64,000 nt of DNA from Hyphomicrobiales bacterium (GTDB lineage: Bacteria > Pseudomonadota > Alphaproteobacteria > Rhizobiales > Aestuariivirgaceae), in contig JADJVV010000001.1 of NCBI GenBank assembly GCA_016710435.1, positions 62,001 to 126,000 on the forward strand, written 5' to 3'. The notes below the pieces were generated by a model. The model had not been told where the DNA came from. It worked only from the letters and a program-made list of their open reading frames with translations, and made no database searches. Positions 43,904 through 52,991 of this stretch are shown here, in pieces. Made by a program: the position numbers and the translations under genes. The first letter of the stretch is position 1; the number at the start of each line of letters is the position of its first letter.

Positions 43904-44278
43904 ATGCAACGCTTGGATCGGAACTACATTTTGCTGGGGCTTGCCTGGGTTATCGTGGGCATGATCTTTGGCACCTGGCTGGGTGCCAGCAACCACATGA
44001 ACTATGGCAACTCGCACGCCCATATCAACCTGCTGGGCTTCGTCACCTCGGTGCTGTTCGGCCTGCTGCACTTTGCCTACCCTGCCCTGCGGCTCTCGCG
44101 CGTGGCCGTGGCGCAATTCGTGATATATGAGATCGGCATCCTTATTCTGATCATAGGCAAGGTGATGGTGGATGGCGGGCAGGAAACGCTGCTGCTCCCC
44201 ATTGGCGCGTTGATCACCATCATCGGCGCGGGGCTCATGCTGGTCATGTTCGCCCGCCACACCGCCAACACCGCCTGA
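43904..44278 (+). CDS. Small four-helix membrane protein resembling heme-copper oxidase subunit I N-terminus
   Basis: A 124-residue protein with four hydrophobic helices. The second helix region reads SNHMNYGNSHAHINLLGFVT, a His-x-His motif in a Gly/Asn-rich context like the heme-ligand helix of subunit I of heme-copper oxidases. The full oxidase is at least four times as long, so this is either a distinct small heme protein or a derived fragment. Ribosome site GGAGGGAACG is strong. Function unclear. Confidence 0.68.
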   Translation: MQRLDRNYILLGLAWVIVGMIFGTWLGASNHMNYGNSHAHINLLGFVTSVLFGLLHFAYPALRLSRVAVAQFVIYEIGILILIIGKVMVDGGQETLLLPIGALITIIGAGLMLVMFARHTANTA

Positions 44279-44373
44279 CGGTCTCATTGTCATCCCATCG
44301 GCTTCGGCCTAGCGTCCCCGTCACAAAAATGACGGGGATTTTTTCTGAACTCGGCCCAGACAGGAGAATCAGC

Positions 44374-45879
44374 ATGACCGTCCGGACACTGACAAAGGCA
44401 TTTCTCGTCGCGGCCGCTACGGCATTGAGCGCACCCGCGCTGCACGCCGAGCCGGTGTTGATCACCCTCCTGGGGGTGGGCGACATCTATAACTTCGAGG
44501 GCGGCAAGACGCGGGGCGGTCTCGCCCGCCTCAACGCCGTGGCCCGGGTGGAGCGCGCCGCCAATCCCAACATGCTCTACCTCTTCGATGGCGACATGCT
44601 TTCGCCGTCCCTGCTCTCTGGCCTGGACAAGGGCGACAACATGATCGAACTCACCAACATCGTGCCGTTCGATCTGGCGGTGCCCGGCAACCATGAATTC
44701 GATTTCGGACCCGACGTTTTCGCCGCGGCGATGAAGAAGTCGAAATATCCCTGGGCCGCCATCAACATCACTGGCGCCGATGGAAAGCCCATGGCGGGCC
44801 TTGCCGGCGTCACCATGAAGGAGATCGCGGGCGTGAAGCTGGCGCTGATCCCCGTGGCGCAGGATACCTCGCCACAGGTGGCGACGACGGGCGACCTCAC
44901 CTTCGGCCCCACCGCCGACAGCGCCATCGCCGCCGCACAGGAAGCGCGCAAGAATGGTGCCGACATCATCGTGGGCATCGTGCAGGCGCCCCATTCCGAC
45001 GACCAGAAGATGCTCGCCTCCAAGGCCTTCGACGTGATCCTCTCCGGCGATGACCATGATCTCGTGGTGCAATACAACGGCATCACCGCCTATGTGGATA
45101 CATCGACGGAAGCCAACTACCTCGTGCCGGTCGACCTTCTCGTCGATGTGCAGGAGAAGGACGGCAAGCGTACGGTGAAATGGGAGCCCAACTTCCGCTT
45201 CATCGACACCACCAGCGTGACGCCCGACGCCGAGACGCAGAAGCGCGTGGACGCCTTCAAGGCCGAACTCGACAAGGAATTGAACGTCGTCATCGGCAAG
45301 ACTGAGGGACCGCTCGATTCACGCCGCAACGTGGTGCGCACGCAGGAAGCGGCGATTGGCAACCTCATCGCCGATGCGATGCGCGACGCCGTGGGCGCGC
45401 AGATCGCCATCACCAATGGTGGCGGCATTCGCGCCGACAAGGAATATGCCGCCGGAAGCGAGATCACCCGCAAGGACATCCTCACCGAACTGCCCTTCGG
45501 CAATGTGACCGTGCTCACAGAAGTGACGGGCCAGCAGGTGTGGGACGGGCTGGAGAATGGCTTCTCCAAGATCGAGGATGGCGCGGGCCGCTTTCCGCAG
45601 GTCTCCGGCATGAAGGTGGTGGCCGACAAGGCGAAGCCCGCCGGCAGCCGCGTCGTCTCAGTGGAGATCGACGGCAAGCCGCTGGATCCCAAGGCCACCT
45701 ATACCCTCGCCACCAACGACTACATGCTCACCGGCGGCGATGGCTACACCTCCTTCGCCGGTGGCAAGGTGACGGTGGACGCCCGCGGCGGCAAACTCAT
45801 CGCCAACGACGTGATGGTGCTGGTGAAGAAACTTGGCACCGTGACGAGCAAGGTTGAAGGACGGATCGTGGTGAAATGA
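44374..45879 (+). CDS. UshA-like periplasmic 5'-nucleotidase/UDP-sugar hydrolase with altered metal ligands
   Basis: A 501-residue exported protein (signal peptide MTVRTLTKAFLVAAATALSA). N-terminal metallophosphatase domain: LGVGDIYNFEG, FDGDMLSPSLLSG, PGNHEFDFGPDVF and ILSGDDHDLVVQYN. C-terminal nucleotide-binding domain: ITNGGGIRADK and GDGYTSFAGGK. The first motif has Tyr where the usual D-x-H metal His stands, and the last reads GDDHD instead of GHSQ/GHDH; GNHE is intact. A changed metal site is therefore likely. Overlaps the next gene (ATGA). Confidence 0.85.
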   Translation: MTVRTLTKAFLVAAATALSAPALHAEPVLITLLGVGDIYNFEGGKTRGGLARLNAVARVERAANPNMLYLFDGDMLSPSLLSGLDKGDNMIELTNIVPFDLAVPGNHEFDFGPDVFAAAMKKSKYPWAAINITGADGKPMAGLAGVTMKEIAGVKLALIPVAQDTSPQVATTGDLTFGPTADSAIAAAQEARKNGADIIVGIVQAPHSDDQKMLASKAFDVILSGDDHDLVVQYNGITAYVDTSTEANYLVPVDLLVDVQEKDGKRTVKWEPNFRFIDTTSVTPDAETQKRVDAFKAELDKELNVVIGKTEGPLDSRRNVVRTQEAAIGNLIADAMRDAVGAQIAITNGGGIRADKEYAAGSEITRKDILTELPFGNVTVLTEVTGQQVWDGLENGFSKIEDGAGRFPQVSGMKVVADKAKPAGSRVVSVEIDGKPLDPKATYTLATNDYMLTGGDGYTSFAGGKVTVDARGGKLIANDVMVLVKKLGTVTSKVEGRIVVK

Positions 45880-46799
45880 AAGAGATCGCTCGGGCGGGGG
45901 CACGGGCACTGGTCGGACTGGCGCTCTGGCTTGCAATTGGGCAGGCATGCGCAGGCCCGCGCAACCCCGACTATTCGCCTCCGCGCATGGTGCAGGTTCT
46001 CGGCTACAATGGTCACATGATGGAACCGTTCCTCACGCGCGACGGGCGGCTGCTCTTCTTCAACAACCGCAATGATCCGTCGGACCAGACAGACCTTCAT
46101 GTGGCACAGCGGATGGACGACACGTCCTTCCGCTATCTCGGCCCGCTCATGGGGGCCAACAGTGCGGAACTGGATGGCGTTGCCAGCCTCGATACCCGCG
46201 GCAACTTCTACTTCGTCTCGGCGCGGGATTATGCCAGCACCGGAAATACATTGTGGGCAGGCCGTTTCACCGGCGCCGGAGTGGTGGAGGTGCATCCCCT
46301 CGTCACCGACTTCACGCCGAAGAGACTGCTGCGCCTGAACATCGACCTTGAGATCAGCGCCGATGGCGAAACGTTGTATGTCGCCGAAAACCGGTGGAAC
46401 CTGCTGCGCGGCGTGCCCGCAACATCAGACATCACCATGGCGCGAAGGGATGGCGCACGCTTCATCCGGCTCCCCAACGCGGACGCGATGATGAGCAACA
46501 TCAACACCAACAAACTTGAATTCGCTCCCGCCACATCGCGGGATGGTTTGACATTGTACTTCACCCGCCTCGACATGAAGGCGCTCCTGAAGAAGCGGCC
46601 CGGCGCCTTCGCGATCCTGCGCGCCACGCGGCCCGACACGTCATCCCCCTGGGGCATCCCCCAACCGGTCTCGGTCGTGACCGGCCAGACCGAAGGACCG
46701 TCCGTGACGCCCGACGGATGCGGCCTCTACTTCCATCGCAAGGATGGCGAGATCTTCCATCTCTACTTCACGCGTGACAGGGCCTGTGCGCCGCAATGA
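45876..46799 (+). CDS. Secreted beta-propeller protein (PD40/WD40-like repeats)
   Basis: A 307-residue exported protein (signal peptide ARALVGLALWLAIGQACAG). The mature part shows repeated strand motifs EPFLTRDGRLLFFNNR, LDGVASLDTRGNFYFVSARD, DLEISADGETLYVAENR and PSVTPDGCGLYFHRKDGE, i.e. PD40-type blades of a beta-propeller. It is co-translated with the UshA-like gene and may bind a nucleotide-linked or sugar substrate on the same side of the membrane. Confidence 0.85.
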   Translation: MKEIARAGARALVGLALWLAIGQACAGPRNPDYSPPRMVQVLGYNGHMMEPFLTRDGRLLFFNNRNDPSDQTDLHVAQRMDDTSFRYLGPLMGANSAELDGVASLDTRGNFYFVSARDYASTGNTLWAGRFTGAGVVEVHPLVTDFTPKRLLRLNIDLEISADGETLYVAENRWNLLRGVPATSDITMARRDGARFIRLPNADAMMSNINTNKLEFAPATSRDGLTLYFTRLDMKALLKKRPGAFAILRATRPDTSSPWGIPQPVSVVTGQTEGPSVTPDGCGLYFHRKDGEIFHLYFTRDRACAPQ

Positions 46800-46832
46800 G
46801 GGAGAGAGGCCCGCGAGCCTCCCTCCGTTTTG
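46799..46832 (+). terminator. Rho-independent terminator after beta-propeller gene
   Basis: GGGAGAGAGGC, loop CCGCGA, GCCTCCCTCC, followed by GTTTTGCAT. It lies directly at the stop codon and separates it from the convergent secreted gene. Confidence 0.75.
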
Positions 46833-46847
46833 CATGCCGGGAAGTGC

Positions 46848-47228
46848 CTACATCCGGCCGGTCTGCTTCATGGGCTTCAACTCTTTGCCTGGCATGGTGT
46901 CCTTGGGATAGTAGACCGCGCACAGGTGTTTCTTGCCCTTGCCCTTGGCTTTCGCGACTGCAGCGCCAACCGGCGCGACCTGGGCAAGCAGCGCGCCGCC
47001 GCCGCCACCCGAACAGCTCACCACCTGGGCACAGGTCTTGTCGCCCATCCAGTATGGCTTCTTGTTCTTGCGCAGCACCGTCTCGCAGCAATGCACCGTG
47101 GCGGATTTGCTGGAAGTGCCGCAGCGCGCCAGTGCGTCCGTCACCGAACCGGCCTGAACTGGCGCGGCGGCGAAGGCAAGACTGCAGAGCCCCGCGGCAA
47201 GCGGGATGGAGAGATATTTGAATGACAT
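46848..47228 (-). CDS. Secreted Cys-rich hypothetical protein
   Basis: A 126-residue exported protein (MSFKYLSIPLAAGLCSLAFA signal peptide). It has six cysteines (ARCGT, HCCETV, KTCAQVVSC, HLCAVYY), enough for disulfide links. A flexible Gly/Ala/Lys linker follows the middle cysteines. Family not recognised. It lies alone, downstream end facing the beta-propeller gene. Confidence 0.7.
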   Translation of the reverse strand: MSFKYLSIPLAAGLCSLAFAAAPVQAGSVTDALARCGTSSKSATVHCCETVLRKNKKPYWMGDKTCAQVVSCSGGGGGALLAQVAPVGAAVAKAKGKGKKHLCAVYYPKDTMPGKELKPMKQTGRM

Positions 47229-47357
47229 CTGGTGTCTCCGAAAACGTTCGTGCGTAAAGCACCCCTCACCTCTTCAGGTGGGATGCGCGTATCGCGTGCA
47301 CAAGCGTGCGGATGCACACCCACGGCGTTTCGCCGCAGGGCGTGCGCTTCTGTCATC

Positions 47358-47921
47358 TCAGCCCTTCATGGACTCCGGCCCGCGCAGGATGGCGGCGACG
47401 CCGGTGCGGGAAACCTCGACGAGGCCGAGCGGTACCATGAGCGAGATGAACTGGTCCACCTTGTCGGGCTTGCCCGTGAGTTCGAACACGAACGAATCCG
47501 TCGAGGCATCGACAACGCGGGCGCGGAAGGCGTCCGCGAGGCGGAGCGCTTCCACGCGCTTGTCACCCTTGCCCGCCACCTTCACCATGGCGAGCTCGCG
47601 CGCCAGGTAGTTTCCGGCAACCGTGAGGTCGGCCACCGAATGCACCGGAACCATGCGTTCCAGCTGGTTGCGGATCTGCGCGATGACCGACGGCGTGCCC
47701 GTCGTCACGATGGTGAAGCGCGAGACATGCTTCTCGTGCTCCGTCTCCGAGACCGTGAGCGAGTCGATGTTGTAGCCGCGGCCCGCAAACAGGCCGATGA
47801 TGCGCGCAAGCACACCCGGCTGGTTGTCGGCGATGACGGCGAGCGTGTGGGTTTCCGGCTCCTGCTTCTTGTCATCGAGGAAGTAGGCGGAACCCGTGGC
47901 GGCGAGATGTGCTGCGTTCAT
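47358..47921 (-). CDS. ilvN: Acetolactate synthase small regulatory subunit
   Basis: A 187-residue subunit with an N-terminal ACT domain (HTLAVIADNQPGVLARIIGL, GRGYNIDSLTV) that binds valine, and the C-terminal domain with GNYLARELAMVKV and TGKPDKVDQFISLM. It raises activity and gives feedback inhibition to IlvB. Start at ATG 47921 follows GAGGAGAACGACA, giving the usual length; 11 bases separate the start from the ilvB stop. Confidence 0.95.
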   Translation of the reverse strand: MNAAHLAATGSAYFLDDKKQEPETHTLAVIADNQPGVLARIIGLFAGRGYNIDSLTVSETEHEKHVSRFTIVTTGTPSVIAQIRNQLERMVPVHSVADLTVAGNYLARELAMVKVAGKGDKRVEALRLADAFRARVVDASTDSFVFELTGKPDKVDQFISLMVPLGLVEVSRTGVAAILRGPESMKG

Positions 47922-47932
47922 TGTCGTTCTCC

Positions 47933-49714
47933 TCACACCAGCTGCTTGCCTTTGGCGTCGATCACGTTGCCGACCTCTTCGTCCTTGATCTCGAAGCCGA
48001 GGATCATCTCGTTGTGTGCCTTGCCCGACGGGATCATGGGGAAGCAGTTGGCGAGATTGGCCACGCGGCAATCAAACAGCACCGGGCCTTTCACCGCGAT
48101 CATTTCCTTGATGGCGTCATCGAGATCGCCGGGCTTCTCGCAGCGGATGCCGGTGCCGCCATAGGCCTCCGCAAGCTTCACGAAATCCGGGAGCGACTCC
48201 ATGTAGCTTTCCGAGAGGCGGTTGCCGTGCAGCAACTGCTGCCACTGCCGCACCATGCCCATGTACTGGTTGTTGAGGATGAATACCTTGATGGGCAGGC
48301 CGTGCTGGATGGCTGTGCTCATCTCCTGCATGTTCATGAGAACGGACGCGTCGCCCGCCACGCAGATGCACAGCGATTTCGGATGCGCCGCCTGCATGCC
48401 CACCGCCGCCGGCAGGCCATACCCCATGGTGCCGAGGCCACCGGACGTCATCCAGCGGTTCGGCTCCTCGAACTTGTAGAACTGGGCCGCCCACATCTGG
48501 TGCTGGCCCACCTCGGTGGAGATGTAGCAGTCCATGTCCTTGGTGAGGGCATAGAGGCGTTCGATCGCATATTGCGGCATGATCACGTCCTTGTTGGGCG
48601 TGTACTGCAGGCAATCGACGCCCTTCCACTTGGCGATCTGCGCCTTCCAATCCTTGAGCGCGGCTGCATCGAGCTTCAGCGAACGCGACTTCCACAGGCG
48701 GATCATGTCTTCCAGCGCATGGGCCACGTCGCCCACCACCGGAATGTCGACCTTCACTGTCTTGTTGATGGAGGATGGGTCGATGTCGATGTGGATTTTC
48801 TTGGAGAAGGGCGCGAAGGCATCGAGGCGGCCGGTGATGCGGTCGTCGAAGCGCGCACCCACGCACACCATCACGTCGCAATCATGCATGGCCATGTTGG
48901 CCTCGTAAGTGCCGTGCATGCCCAGCATGCCCAGCCATTCCTTGCCGCTCGCCGGATAGGCACCGAGGCCCATGAGCGTGGAGGTGATGGGAATGCCCGT
49001 CATCGCCACGAACTCGCGCAGCAGCTTGGAGGCCGTCGGGCCGGAGTTGATGACGCCGCCGCCCGTGTAGAACAATGGCCTCTTCGCCGTCGCCAGCAAA
49101 TCGATGGCGGCGCGGATGGCATTCTGGTCCGGCTTCACGCGCGGCGCATAGGTGCGCGACACGACGCCCTGCGGACCCACATACTTGCCCTTGGCGAACT
49201 GCACGTCCTTCGGAATGTCGACCACCACCGGACCGGGGCGGCCCGTTCGCGCCACATAGAAGGCCTCATGGATGGTGCGGGCCAGATCGTTCACGTCCTT
49301 CACCAGCCAATTGTGCTTGGTGCAGGGCCGCGTGATGCCCACCGTGTCGCATTCCTGGAAGGCGTCATTGCCGATGAGATGCGTCGGCACCTGGCCGGTG
49401 AGGCAGACCATGGGAATGGAGTCGAGCAACGCATCGGTGAGGCCGGTCACGCAATTGGTGGCGCCGGGGCCGGAGGTGGCGAGCACCACGCCGACCTTTC
49501 CGGTGGAGCGCGCATAGCCTTCCGCCGCGTGGGTGGCGCCCTGCTCGTGCCGCACAAGGATGTGCTTCACCTTGTCCTGCTGGAAGAATTCGTCGTAGAT
49601 CGGCAGAACCGCGCCACCGGGATAGCCGAACACCGTGGCGACCCCCTGGTCGGCCAGCGCCTTCAGCACGATCTCCGCGCCCGACATCAATTCCCCGTTC
49701 GTTGTGCCAGCCAT
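47933..49714 (-). CDS. ilvB: Acetolactate synthase large subunit
   Basis: A 593-residue ThDP enzyme forming acetolactate from pyruvate. ThDP-site residues: catalytic Glu in VRHEQGATHAAEGYARS (N-terminal domain), the ThDP/Mg motif VAGDASVLMNMQEMSTAIQH with LNNQYMGM, plus the FAD domain in the middle. Start 49714 has a GAGGACAAG ribosome site. It is preceded by an ilv leader peptide and attenuator. First gene of the ilvB-ilvN pair. Confidence 0.97.
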   Translation of the reverse strand: MAGTTNGELMSGAEIVLKALADQGVATVFGYPGGAVLPIYDEFFQQDKVKHILVRHEQGATHAAEGYARSTGKVGVVLATSGPGATNCVTGLTDALLDSIPMVCLTGQVPTHLIGNDAFQECDTVGITRPCTKHNWLVKDVNDLARTIHEAFYVARTGRPGPVVVDIPKDVQFAKGKYVGPQGVVSRTYAPRVKPDQNAIRAAIDLLATAKRPLFYTGGGVINSGPTASKLLREFVAMTGIPITSTLMGLGAYPASGKEWLGMLGMHGTYEANMAMHDCDVMVCVGARFDDRITGRLDAFAPFSKKIHIDIDPSSINKTVKVDIPVVGDVAHALEDMIRLWKSRSLKLDAAALKDWKAQIAKWKGVDCLQYTPNKDVIMPQYAIERLYALTKDMDCYISTEVGQHQMWAAQFYKFEEPNRWMTSGGLGTMGYGLPAAVGMQAAHPKSLCICVAGDASVLMNMQEMSTAIQHGLPIKVFILNNQYMGMVRQWQQLLHGNRLSESYMESLPDFVKLAEAYGGTGIRCEKPGDLDDAIKEMIAVKGPVLFDCRVANLANCFPMIPSGKAHNEMILGFEIKDEEVGNVIDAKGKQLV

Positions 49715-49760
49715 CTTGTCCTCACTCTCGCAATGCGTCTCTAGAAGCAAATTTCCCAAT

Positions 49761-49784
49761 AAAAAAGGCCCCCTCTGGGAGCCT
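49761..49784 (-). terminator. Attenuator terminator upstream of ilvB
   Basis: Reading leftwards: GGCTCCC, AGA, GGGGGCC, then six T. It stands 47 bases before the ilvB start, inside the leader transcript that encodes the ILIVV peptide. A competing antiterminator is not clear from the sequence, but the perfect palindrome GGCAGGGTTAACCCTGCC (49810-49827) straddling the leader stop can act as the pause or protector stem. Confidence 0.85.
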
Positions 49785-49816
49785 GTTTACCGCGCAGCAC
49801 CGAAACTCCGGCAGGG

Positions 49817-49867
49817 TTAACCCTGCCCGGCGCTACGCGGTCCTACGACGATAAGAATGCGGTTCAT
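49817..49867 (-). promoter_or_regulatory. ilvL: ilv leader peptide (attenuator)
   Basis: A 16-residue frame, MNRILIVVGPRSAGQG, with Ile-Leu-Ile-Val-Val in its beginning, reads leftwards 103 bases before the ilvB start. Its stop lies in a perfect 18-base palindrome, followed by the attenuator hairpin at 49784-49761. Such leaders link ilvB expression to charging of branched-chain tRNAs; the arrangement is known in alphaproteobacteria. Confidence 0.85.
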
Positions 49868-50043
49868 GCTGTGCCTTCTATGGTGCACTGCGGGTGAGGT
49901 CAAGTCCCCCCGCCGCCCTGCCTCCGCTGCATGACGCCACAGGGCCAGGCGCAGGGCTAGGTAAGATTGCATTAACCATAATTCCCCTAGCGTGCCGTCC
50001 GGCAGGGGCATTCCATTTCGGAAGTGTGTCAGGGGCGATTGAG

Positions 50044-50859
50044 ATGATTTCTGGACGTATTTTGGCTTGCGCGGCACTCGTTGTGCTTCCGGCAATGGCA
50101 GGGATTGCACAGGCTGCAGGTGGAGCGGGCGAGCTGGTGCAGAGCACCGGCAAGGTGCTGCTCAGCACCGGCCACGGCTTCGCACCCGTTGCTGTCCACC
50201 AACCGATCGGCATCGGAAGCCGCATCCTCGTCGCTGACGCGGCCAGCGCCGTCATCGCCTTCCCCTCCTGCACGCTGACACTGGCACCCGGCAAGGTGCA
50301 CGTGATTGCGCCGCAACCCTGTGATGCCGCAACCGATCCCGCCAGGGCCCACATCGTGCCCACGGCCGCCACATCAGCACCCGGAATCGACTTCGCCGCC
50401 ATGCAGGCGGAACTGCATCGCATGCGCGCCAGCCTTGCCGCCCGTCTCGAAGTCGTCCGTACCCAGAATGATCCCGTCCTCAACCAATGCCTCGCCGATC
50501 ACCTGGCTGAACTCAAGTTGCTGAACGGCGCCTATGATCGCGCCTTCGCGAATTACGCCGGGGAGGGAGATGTCGCCGAGGCTGGGCCGCAAATGCAGGC
50601 CGCCGCACAGCGGGCAAACGATTCCATGGCCGGCGCCGACGCCTGCGAAGGCGTATCCGTCGACCTCCGTCAGACCAGCATCGAGTCCGACGCGCAAGTG
50701 ACAGGAAGCCTGCCGCCGCCGCCCGGGGCGCCGCTTTCGACGGAACCGCTGGCGAGCAACGCCGCCCTCCTCTCCACGGCTGGCACCGTGGTCGCCGTCG
50801 GCATCGGCGTCATGCTGGTGAAAGCCGCCGACAAGGACCGCCCCGTCAGCGCCCCCTGA
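50044..50859 (+). CDS. Secreted hypothetical protein with C-terminal membrane helix
   Basis: A 271-residue exported protein (signal peptide MISGRILACAALVVLPAMAG). The early part, ELVQSTGKVLLSTGHGFAP with IGIGSRILVADAASAVIAF, is like FecR-type or SH3-like surface domains. A helical middle part contains paired cysteines (NQCLADH, DACEGV). A hydrophobic segment (TAGTVVAVGIGVMLVKA) near the end could anchor it. Function unknown. Confidence 0.7.
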   Translation: MISGRILACAALVVLPAMAGIAQAAGGAGELVQSTGKVLLSTGHGFAPVAVHQPIGIGSRILVADAASAVIAFPSCTLTLAPGKVHVIAPQPCDAATDPARAHIVPTAATSAPGIDFAAMQAELHRMRASLAARLEVVRTQNDPVLNQCLADHLAELKLLNGAYDRAFANYAGEGDVAEAGPQMQAAAQRANDSMAGADACEGVSVDLRQTSIESDAQVTGSLPPPPGAPLSTEPLASNAALLSTAGTVVAVGIGVMLVKAADKDRPVSAP

Positions 50860-50873
50860 TAACAGGCGTTTGG

Positions 50874-52082
50874 TTACGCTCTTTCGGCTGCGATCACCTT
50901 GGTGAGGCTTCCCGCTGTTGGATAGAGCGGAATGAGGCAGGCTTGCAGGGCGTGGTAGATGTCCGGCTTGCCGGTGAAGAAGCCGCGCTTCGGCTTCAAG
51001 TCTTCGCCCAGTTCCGGGAACCAGCCGCCATGGGCGTGGTCGATGAAGTGCGTGGCGGAAAAGCCCCAGATGCGGCGGTACCAATCCTCGAAATAGGGGT
51101 TGCCCGTCTGCACCGCGAGCCAATGCGCAGCACCAATCCCCTCCGCTGCGGGCCACCACAGTTTCTGGCGCAGGCGCGGACGGTTGTCCCATTCCAGCGT
51201 ATAGAAGAAGCCGCCCTTCTCATGGTCCCAGCCGAAAGTCACGGCATTGCGGAACAGGCGCTCCGCCGCACCCGGAAGCCACGCCTCCTGCCGCCCGCCC
51301 AGTTCCCACAGTTGCAACAGCAGCCGTGCCCATTCCAGCCAGTGCCCGGGCGTTGAGCCTGCGGGCCGGAAAATCTCCGAGCCGCGGTAGTCGTTGTCGA
51401 GCGCCCAGTTCACATTGAAATGTTCTGCCACGCGGTAATCAAGAGCGGCGGCGTGTTTCCCGATGATGAACGCCGCGATGCTCCCCGCCTTGCGCAGATA
51501 CGCGCGCTCCCCCGTGGCCTCGAAGGCCGCCATCAGCGCCTCGGTGAGGTGCATGTTGGAGTTCTGCCCGCGATAGTCCGAGAGCTTCGACCAGTCGCGC
51601 CCATATTCCTCCGAGGTGACGCCGGGATCGGCCTCCCAGAAGCGCTGTTCCAGCACCTCCGTTACGTCTGCGATCACCTTGTCGGCCATGGGATGGCCGA
51701 TGCACTTGGCACTCGACGCCGCCAGCAGCACGAAGGCATGGCCATAGGCCTGCTTGCTGTCATCGATGACGCGGGTGTCATCCAGCGACCAGAAATAACC
51801 GCCATGCCTGGCGTCGCGATGCGCCCGCCAGATGTAGTCCATGCCATGATCGACAACCGCCGCAGCGCCGGGGCGCCCCAGCAGGTGCGCAATGGCGAAG
51901 CAATGCACCATGCGGGTCGTCGCATGAAGTTGCCGCACCGTGCCGAAGGGGCGGCCATCATCATAGAGGTCGAAGAAACCGCCCGCCGGGTTGAGGCTCG
52001 CATACTGGAAGGTGTCGAACAGCCGGTCCGCCTGCTGCAGGAGCCAATGCCGGTGATAGGGAGATGTACGCCAGGGGGTCAT
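50874..52082 (-). CDS. AGE-family epimerase/isomerase (YihS-like)
   Basis: A 402-residue (alpha/alpha)6-barrel protein. Family marks: RMVHCFAIAHLLGR, GGYFWSLDDT, KQAYGHAFVLLAAS, YRGQNSNMHLTEALMAAFEA, PGHWLEWARLLL with QKLWWPAAEG and GFFTGKPDIYHALQACLIPL. These carry the conserved His residues of N-acylglucosamine epimerases and aldose-ketose isomerases (YihS). Substrate is probably mannose or a related sugar. Start at 52082 is the best; it is isolated, no sugar transport genes next to it. Confidence 0.87.
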   Translation of the reverse strand: MTPWRTSPYHRHWLLQQADRLFDTFQYASLNPAGGFFDLYDDGRPFGTVRQLHATTRMVHCFAIAHLLGRPGAAAVVDHGMDYIWRAHRDARHGGYFWSLDDTRVIDDSKQAYGHAFVLLAASSAKCIGHPMADKVIADVTEVLEQRFWEADPGVTSEEYGRDWSKLSDYRGQNSNMHLTEALMAAFEATGERAYLRKAGSIAAFIIGKHAAALDYRVAEHFNVNWALDNDYRGSEIFRPAGSTPGHWLEWARLLLQLWELGGRQEAWLPGAAERLFRNAVTFGWDHEKGGFFYTLEWDNRPRLRQKLWWPAAEGIGAAHWLAVQTGNPYFEDWYRRIWGFSATHFIDHAHGGWFPELGEDLKPKRGFFTGKPDIYHALQACLIPLYPTAGSLTKVIAAERA

Positions 52083-52113
52083 GCAAGGCCTCGGGTTGAC
52101 ATGCAGCGCCACC

Positions 52114-52989
52114 CTACCCGAGAGCCTGAGCCGTGTGCCAGCCCTTCATCTGCCCGCGCCACCACGTCATCTGGCGCTTGATGTAGTGGCGGGTGGCTGT
52201 CTTGGCGTCGCGCACCGCATCGTCGCGTGAAATTTCGCCGCGCAGATGAGCCAGCAATTGCGGCACGCCGATCGCCTTCATCACGGGGCGGCTCGGCTCG
52301 AACGGTGGCAGCGCCTCCACTTCATCCAGCGCGCCCTGCTCCATCATCATGTCGAAGCGCCGTTCGGCGCGCTCGTAAAGTTGTTCGCGCGGCACATCAA
52401 CGAAGTGCCGTTCCACCTTGATTTGATTCAGGAAAGCGTTGCGCTCGCCCTCCGCCTGCCAGTCCGCCAGGGAACGCCCCGTGCCCTCCATCACTTCGAG
52501 CGCGCGAATGATCCGCTGCCGGTCTCCCGTGGCAAGGCGCGCTGCCATGATGGGATCACGCAGGCGCAATGCGGCATGCAGGTCGCCGCCGTAGCTCCGC
52601 CACGTCTCGCGGATGTCCGCCGGGATTGCCGCAATGCGCGACAATCCATTTTCCAGCGCCATGAAATAGAGCCCCGTGCCGCCGCAGATGATGGGCACCT
52701 GCTCCGCCTGCCACGCTACAGTGATGGCAGCCGTGGCATCGCCAAGCCAGCGCCCGGCGGAATAATCATCCCCACCACTCACATGGCCATACAGGTGATG
52801 TGATGCCTGCGCCTCTTCCTCCGCCGAGGGCCGTGCCGAGAGAATGCGCAGTTCGCGATACACCTGCATCGAATCCGCGTTGATGATGACGCCGTTCCGC
52901 TCCCGCGCCAGCCTCAGCGCCAAAGCCGACTTGCCGCTGGCGGTGGGGCCTGCGATAAGCAGCGCGGACTTGTGAAAGGTTGCGGGCAT
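52114..52989 (-). CDS. miaA: tRNA dimethylallyltransferase
   Basis: A 291-residue enzyme that isopentenylates A37 of tRNAs reading UNN codons. P-loop LIAGPTASGKSALALRLA (residues 11-28), INADSMQVYRELRI, GGTGLYFMAL, ATGDRQRIIRALEV and the C-terminal TATRHYIKRQMTWW are the MiaA signatures. ATG 52989 is the only start: a stop lies eight codons upstream. Its start is two bases from that of the divergent serB, so its ribosome site is inside serB. Confidence 0.97.
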   Translation of the reverse strand: MPATFHKSALLIAGPTASGKSALALRLARERNGVIINADSMQVYRELRILSARPSAEEEAQASHHLYGHVSGGDDYSAGRWLGDATAAITVAWQAEQVPIICGGTGLYFMALENGLSRIAAIPADIRETWRSYGGDLHAALRLRDPIMAARLATGDRQRIIRALEVMEGTGRSLADWQAEGERNAFLNQIKVERHFVDVPREQLYERAERRFDMMMEQGALDEVEALPPFEPSRPVMKAIGVPQLLAHLRGEISRDDAVRDAKTATRHYIKRQMTWWRGQMKGWHTAQALG

Positions 52990-52991
52990 TG

